Shown piece after piece: positions 59,501 through 64,000 of a stretch of DNA of 64,000 nt. Location: contig JBLDXI010000003.1 of NCBI GenBank assembly GCA_047495785.1, forward strand, positions 1,736,001-1,800,000, written 5' to 3'. The first letter of the stretch is position 1; every line of letters begins with the position of its first letter. The position numbers were made by a program, and so were the translations under genes. This DNA is from Lepidodermella squamata (lineage: Eukaryota; Gastrotricha). The notes under the pieces are model-generated. The model searched no databases and was not told where the DNA came from. It worked only from the letters and a program-made list of their open reading frames with translations.

Positions 59501-61804
59501 TGTTCGACTCGGCAGTTTTCGATGATCGAAGCCAGCAGGGGCGTGACTCCCTTCTCAGCAGCTTGATCAACCGCGACATGATAATCTGGCCTCAGCATTT
59601 CCTGAACAACCTCAAAACGGCATTTTTCAGCCGCATGGAACAGCGCCGACTTGTCATCATCATCAGCCACGTTAACATCAGACTTATGAGCCAGCAACAG
59701 CCTAACCATATCCAACTGATTCTCAACCGCAATTTCATCTTCATCCTCAATCGAACAGGCTGCAATAAGCGCAATTCGGCCGTCCTTATTGACCTGATTG
59801 ATCAGCTGTTCCGCATGGCTGGTTTCGAGCAGAACGCGCGCCGCCTCCACTCGAGCGTAACGAGCCGCGCGCATTAAGGCGGACTTGCCCTGGCGAGACT
59901 GAATCGTTGCATCGGCACCGTGTTCCAGCAACGCCCGAACCACCTTAACATCGCCGAGCTTCATCGCGTGAATCAACGCGCTGTAGCCCTCCTGGTCGAC
60001 CTGGTCGACCGTAGCGCGGTTTTCCAGCAGGATCTTCACGATTTCCGGGTGGCCCTTCGAAGCAGCGTAATGCAGAGCGGTTTTTCCCTTCTCGTAGTTG
60101 ACAGCGTTCGGGTCGACCTTGGCGGTTTCCAGTAGGAATTGGACGATTTCAGGGTGGTTGCGATCAGCGGCCCGCATCAAGGGGGTGTAGCCTTTATGGT
60201 CAAATGAGCGCGTCAAATTTGCGTTGATTTTACGCTCGGTGATCAGGTAGTTGACCCACTCGATGTTGCCGTTGTTCGCAGCGGCGATGAGAGCTTCGTG
60301 GTCGTACTCGTCGTTTTCGTGGCTTTGCGATAGCAGGTACTTGAGGTGATCGACGCTGAAATCGGCGTAAGCGAAGGTCGACTCGGTGATCTGAAAAATC
60401 AGGAATTTGTTAAAAATTTTCAAAACAGCTTTTTGGCAGTTCCTGCAGTCATTTGAAATTTTGGATTATTTTATGGGAATTTGAGAGACGTTTTTGAAAT
60501 TAAGCCCACTGGGAGAATCTTTCTTCCATCCTTTTATTCACGATTTTACTGAAGAAATAAAAATGTTACCGGAGAAAATCCGGAAAACCCCGATGGTAAC
60601 TGGTTCGGTAATTTTCGGTTTTTACCTGGTTGGATCAAATTTCTTCGGATTTTTTAATGCCATTTTCCACTAGACATTCTTTGTTACAATTCTTACGGCA
60701 TTTTAGATTTTTTTTCAAATTTTTTATGCCAAGAGACATGACTTCCCCGCTCATCTTAAAGTTTCTGATCCCTTTTCGCTTGCGTTAATTCCAAGTAATT
60801 GCTACTGAGATGATAATTGGCTAACCCTTAGACATTTATTACTGGCGTGGGAAAATTCTTTTGAGCGCGAGCCTGAAAATTTCGAAAAAATTGAAAAATA
60901 TCAACAAAAACCTCTACTTCAAAATGTAAAAGATGTACTGTAGAATTTTTGAAATTTGATTTTTAGCAATTTTTGGCTGCATTTCTGAAACTGAATAAAA
61001 TTGTATTTTAAAATTGTATAAATTCTGAATTTTCAAAAAGCTATCGCGCAGTGCCAATATCGATTTCTGGCATCGATTTCACAAATCAGTGATTTTTTGA
61101 TATTGGCAATCTTGGAAGACGAAAGGCGAAACTTTTCTTAGTACGTAACGGAGGGTTCCAACTTAAAATACCAGTACATAGGTTGCATCATTTCCAATTA
61201 AAGAAATGAAAATAATATGAACATTTTATATAAATTTGAGAGGAATCGGTGCTGGCGCCTTAATTTTTTATTGCAATATTCAGTTGCAAATATTCAGAAT
61301 CCTTAAATCTGGAACCAGAACAATTTTCGAAATTCGAGGACAATTTTCTCACTAATTATTTAAAAAAATATATTTTTCCAACCTGTTTGCAAGAGCCGGT
61401 AGACCAGTGGCCTTTTTCGAGGCACGTGATCGACGACAAGGCGGGTTCGTTCTCGCCGCGCTTATGCGTCTTGAAGTAGTAGCCCTTATCGCACGTGACC
61501 GCCCGGGTCGAGCCGAAAATTGACTCGCCAGGCGCTACGTGGCCATGCTCGATTTCGATTTGGTCCGGGCACGGCTTTGACGTAGTTGAAGTCGATGGCT
61601 TTGCAGTTGTCGAATCTGTGGTCGATTCTTATAATAGAATTTAACAAAATTTCAATTAATTTACAATATTAAAGGAAATTATTTACCCGAGGTAGAAAGC
61701 GTCAGATTATGGTCATCGTCGGCCTTTTGCGAATCGATGCTAGCAACAAGGTGGAAAGTGAGAAACAAACAAGCTAAAATTGTCTTCATTGTTGTAGTAA
61801 TCAT
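56583..61804 (-). CDS. Secreted Sushi (CCP) plus ankyrin-repeat protein
   Basis: Exons 61804(or 61789)-61687, 61627-61383, 60390-59500, 58096-57484 and 57076-56583 join in phase, giving 781 residues from the ATG at 61789 or 786 from 61804. Order: signal peptide (MKTILACLFLTFHLVAS), Ser/Thr-rich linker, one Sushi/CCP domain (about 55-115: KPCPDQIEIEHGHVAPGE, VTCDKGYYF, SSITCLEKGHWSTGSCK), then about 17 ankyrin repeats to the C-terminus (such as GYTPLMRAADRNHPEIVQFL, GKTALHIAAKYGRYDAAQLL, GDTALMLAAWSGRVDLVKML). No membrane segment or GPI-type tail is seen. Ankyrin repeats are normally cytosolic and Sushi domains extracellular, so a secreted product would be unusual. Intron 3 holds the element at 58314-58889. 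Confidence 0.85.
58314..58889. mobile_element. Foldback element packed with CAGTGAC motifs (576 bp)
   Basis: Outer ends AAAATTTTCG and CGAAAATTTT enclose a perfect or near-perfect inverted repeat of about 55-65 bp (GACTTTTCAGCAGTGACATT, GAGCAAATGAGGGTCAAATC and their complements). Each arm carries roughly ten copies of a degenerate unit YCAGTGACTTTT/ATTTGAG spaced about 13-16 bp. It lies in intron 3 of the Sushi-ankyrin gene. Non-coding. Confidence 0.75.
60490..60740. repeat. Dispersed repeat, copy 2
   Basis: Counterpart of 38430-38720: AAGCCCACTGGGAGAA, GATTTTACTGAAGAAATAAA, AAAACCCCGATGGTAACTGG, ATTTTCGGTTTTTACC in the same order. It lies in intron 2 of the Sushi-ankyrin gene. Confidence 0.6.
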
Positions 61805-62409
61805 TTGAAAGTAGTGAAAAATATGAACTAAAATTATCTTTATTTTTCGCTTTTATAAGGAAATTCCGGCACGCGATTCAAAAATTTTGTCGGGTTCTAG
61901 GAAATTATGGTGCCATTTTTAGTCACGAGTCGAGTAAACACGCGACTACCAATCGACGCCATCCTCACAGATGACTCATCCCGGGCAAGTTTCGGAGTTC
62001 AGGATGCGACCTAGATAACATAACTCGGATCAACCTGTTAAGGGGCACAAAAAGGGGCTCCCCAAAGGTTGAGCGCAGATTCAGACATCGGAAGATGGCT
62101 TTTGGGCATTGAATTCAACCTTGAAAATTCAGATTTTATTATTTTGATTTATAATTTAATTTCAGAAATTCAACCAATAATATTTTTGTATTTCAAATTT
62201 TACATCCATTTAAGCTCATTAATGTAATTGCTTTAAAGTTGTGATCTATTCGACTAAATATTTCGGTTGAGCTCATCATTTAAAAATTAAAAAAAAATTT
62301 AAAATTTTTAAAATTTCAATATTATTTTTTGACTTTTTTTATTTCAGGCAAACTCAAAGGAGAACTTTTACGAGGCTATTAAATGAGGAAACGAAAATCC
62401 CTCACATGT
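61805..62409. other. Intergenic, upstream of the Sushi-ankyrin gene
   Basis: AT-rich; contains the promoter side of the Sushi-ankyrin gene and the 3' flank of the glycosyltransferase copy. A TTATAAGG-like stretch occurs at 61852-61860, about 50 bp upstream of the ATG at 61804. No other gene. Confidence 0.4.
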
Positions 62410-63716
62410 TTATTTCAAAGTTGCAACTCTCAATTTATTCCAAGAGTGAGGGCAAGCTTCTAGTTCTTTCAACCGCAGCATATGCGCCTCGAAAGTTCCA
62501 TTCCGTTGAGAGAAATCTTGCCATTCAAATTGGAACTGATATTCATTAATACTAGTAAACCTATTGTAACGTGAGCAAAACTCAGGCTGCTCCTCAGCCT
62601 GCGTTAAGGAGTAGCAGTATCCTTTTCGCAATACAGTTAGATATTCATCCTTCTTTGAGTTTCCTCGATAGTACGTCCAGTGAAATGCAACACTCGGCCG
62701 TTGGAGATTCATCATTTCCGGTGGAATGCCAGCTTCTTGCAAAGAGGCGACCTGCCCAGGTGGCACCGGGCCTGTCCATCCCAGTTCCGTTTCGCCAATC
62801 ACCCAGAAGTACTCGTCACGATAAAATGTCCACAGAACGGTGCATATCATGCCATACTCGGATAATTTTTCCACGCCAACAAAAGCTGCGTCGAAATACG
62901 CTTTTCCAGTTGCTTTCATGATTGTCTCTCGAACAGTGGGCAAATGCTTTGTTTTGATCACGACCGGAAAGTAGGACATGCAGTTGAAAATTTCTGCAAA
63001 TACATTACTACAACATTCTGCATGACAGACTAAAATTTACCTTTCATCCCAAGCAATTTTTGATTTTGAGCCGGAACTATCTGCCATCCGCTCCATATTG
63101 GCGATGGCTTGCCGTACTTCGGCCTTACAACCGGCTTTCCATCAACAAACAGGTCACGCTGAGTGATTCGTGCCGTGAAAACCGTGTCCGTGTCTATGAA
63201 GCCTACAAATTCCGCTTTCGTAAAATTATCGGCCCACAGCTTCATCCACTGAGCCCTGACCCAGCCATCGGAAGGGAAAGCCTTTTCGTCTAACATCTTC
63301 CTTATGGTCACGTTTTCGGGGCGAAGCTGCCGCGTTAGATTTGCGAGGTCGTCAAGAAACGCCGTAGCCTTGGGGTCTTCCCAATCCCCGACTATGACCA
63401 GATTCAGAGGTTGGGACATCGGCCAGAAGAGGGTAAGCGAGGGTAGGAGTAATTCCTTGTTCTCCTTCTTAGATCTGGCATCTGTTGGCGTTGACAGGTA
63501 CAACTCGAGATTGCTCGCCCATAGTTGAGTTTCGTCGCAGAGAGCGGTTGAACCTGTAGAACTACGAGCGATCCTTGAATTAGAAGATTGCACTGGATAG
63601 GTCTGGGCAGCTTGCTCATTAACCAAGTCTCTTCCATAGTATAAGTAGCAGATCAGTAGGAGAATTGAAGCTGAAATTCCCAATATTTCCCGAAGATTTG
63701 AGCTGCGAAGATACAT
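62410..63716 (-). CDS. Type II membrane glycosyltransferase-like protein, copy 2
   Basis: Exons 63716-63041 and 62993-62410 join in phase across a 47-bp intron at the same position and phase as in copy 1, giving 419 residues. Membrane anchor (ILGISASILLLICYLYYG), then the same lumenal domain with LTLFWPMSQPLNLVIVGD, DxD-type FIDTDTVF and the C-terminal half nearly identical to copy 1. The stem just after the membrane is longer and more divergent (AAQTYPVQSSNSRIARSS). Intact in every respect, so both copies are likely active. It lies inverted relative to copy 1, 32 kb away. Confidence 0.72.
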
Positions 63717-63769
63717 CAAATTTCGGTCCAAATTTAGCAAAGCCCGTAACAATTATTCCTATTCAGAAA

Positions 63770-63870
63770 TAGTTTTCGATTCAATCATGAAATCAAATAA
63801 TTGTGGCACGTGTCGCTATCGAACGTGAAACCAGACTAAAAACAATGAATGATAGAAAAAGTAATGACTC
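63770..63870 (-). promoter_or_regulatory. Conserved glycosyltransferase upstream block, copy 2
   Basis: Reverse complement shows TCATTCATTG, TTTCACGTTCGATAGC and ACACGTGCCACAATT in the order found upstream of copy 1, including the E-box palindrome CACGTG at 63807-63812. Confidence 0.5.
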
Positions 63871-64000
63871 GGGCGCGCGATATGCAAAATACGGCAAATG
63901 AACGTAGTTTAAAACCGCATTTAGTTGCTCTTTGTTTTCATTGGAGAAATGAGAGCCGCCACCGACACAGGGTCCGATTAAACCATTAACCTCGTACGAT

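Overview
The window is nuclear DNA of an animal. It carries multi-exon genes with GT-AG introns mostly 46-60 bp long, eukaryotic tRNA genes with internal promoters, metazoan receptor families, and many small inverted-repeat transposons and retroelement scraps. By eye it is AT-rich, and the intergenic and intronic DNA is much richer in A+T than the exons. The short introns, the frequent TTTCAG/TTTTAG acceptors and an astacin-EGF-CUB gene whose EGF spacing resembles nematode NAS proteins suggest a compact ecdysozoan genome, perhaps a nematode. This placement is an inference and is not secure.

Layout. 1-2877: two divergent secreted GH114-type glycosidase genes, with a Thr/Gly tRNA pair between them. 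About 2885-15000 (unit A) and about 18725-27621 (unit B): a direct segmental duplication. Each unit holds tRNA-Thr, tRNA-Gly, tRNA-Gln, a full MRP1-like ABCC transporter on the minus strand and a further tRNA-Gly, which is truncated in A. Both transporters rebuild to five exons and 1570 codons, but different mobile elements have entered their introns. The 3.7 kb between the units holds a large inverted-repeat element and one unidentified ORF. 27982-28480: a secreted, very basic, Ser/Lys-repeat protein. 28971-30256: a type II membrane glycosyltransferase-like gene, with an inverted paralogue at 62410-63716. 30695-33097: an intronless class C (GABA-B-like) receptor. 33793-34085: a LINE 3' end. 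34472-39919: an 11-exon astacin-EGF-CUB gene whose zinc site is destroyed. 41106-41885: a small nuclear-looking protein. 42183-51318: two intact genes fusing laminin-G-like domains to a Cys-loop ligand-gated channel, plus two broken copies of the 3' end interleaved with tRNA-Thr copies. 51656-55042: a secreted cystine-knot peptide gene split inside its signal-peptide codons by a complete FLYWCH/MULE DNA transposon. 56583-61804: a gene encoding a signal peptide, a Sushi domain and about 17 ankyrin repeats.

The window is dominated by recent duplication (tandem, inverted and partial) of genes for membrane, secreted and receptor proteins, with mobile elements landing in introns, tRNA genes and one coding exon. 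No shared pathway joins the genes. The strongest candidates for something undescribed are the LamG-channel fusion family, the secreted Sushi-ankyrin protein, the catalytically dead astacin and the transposon-split knottin gene.
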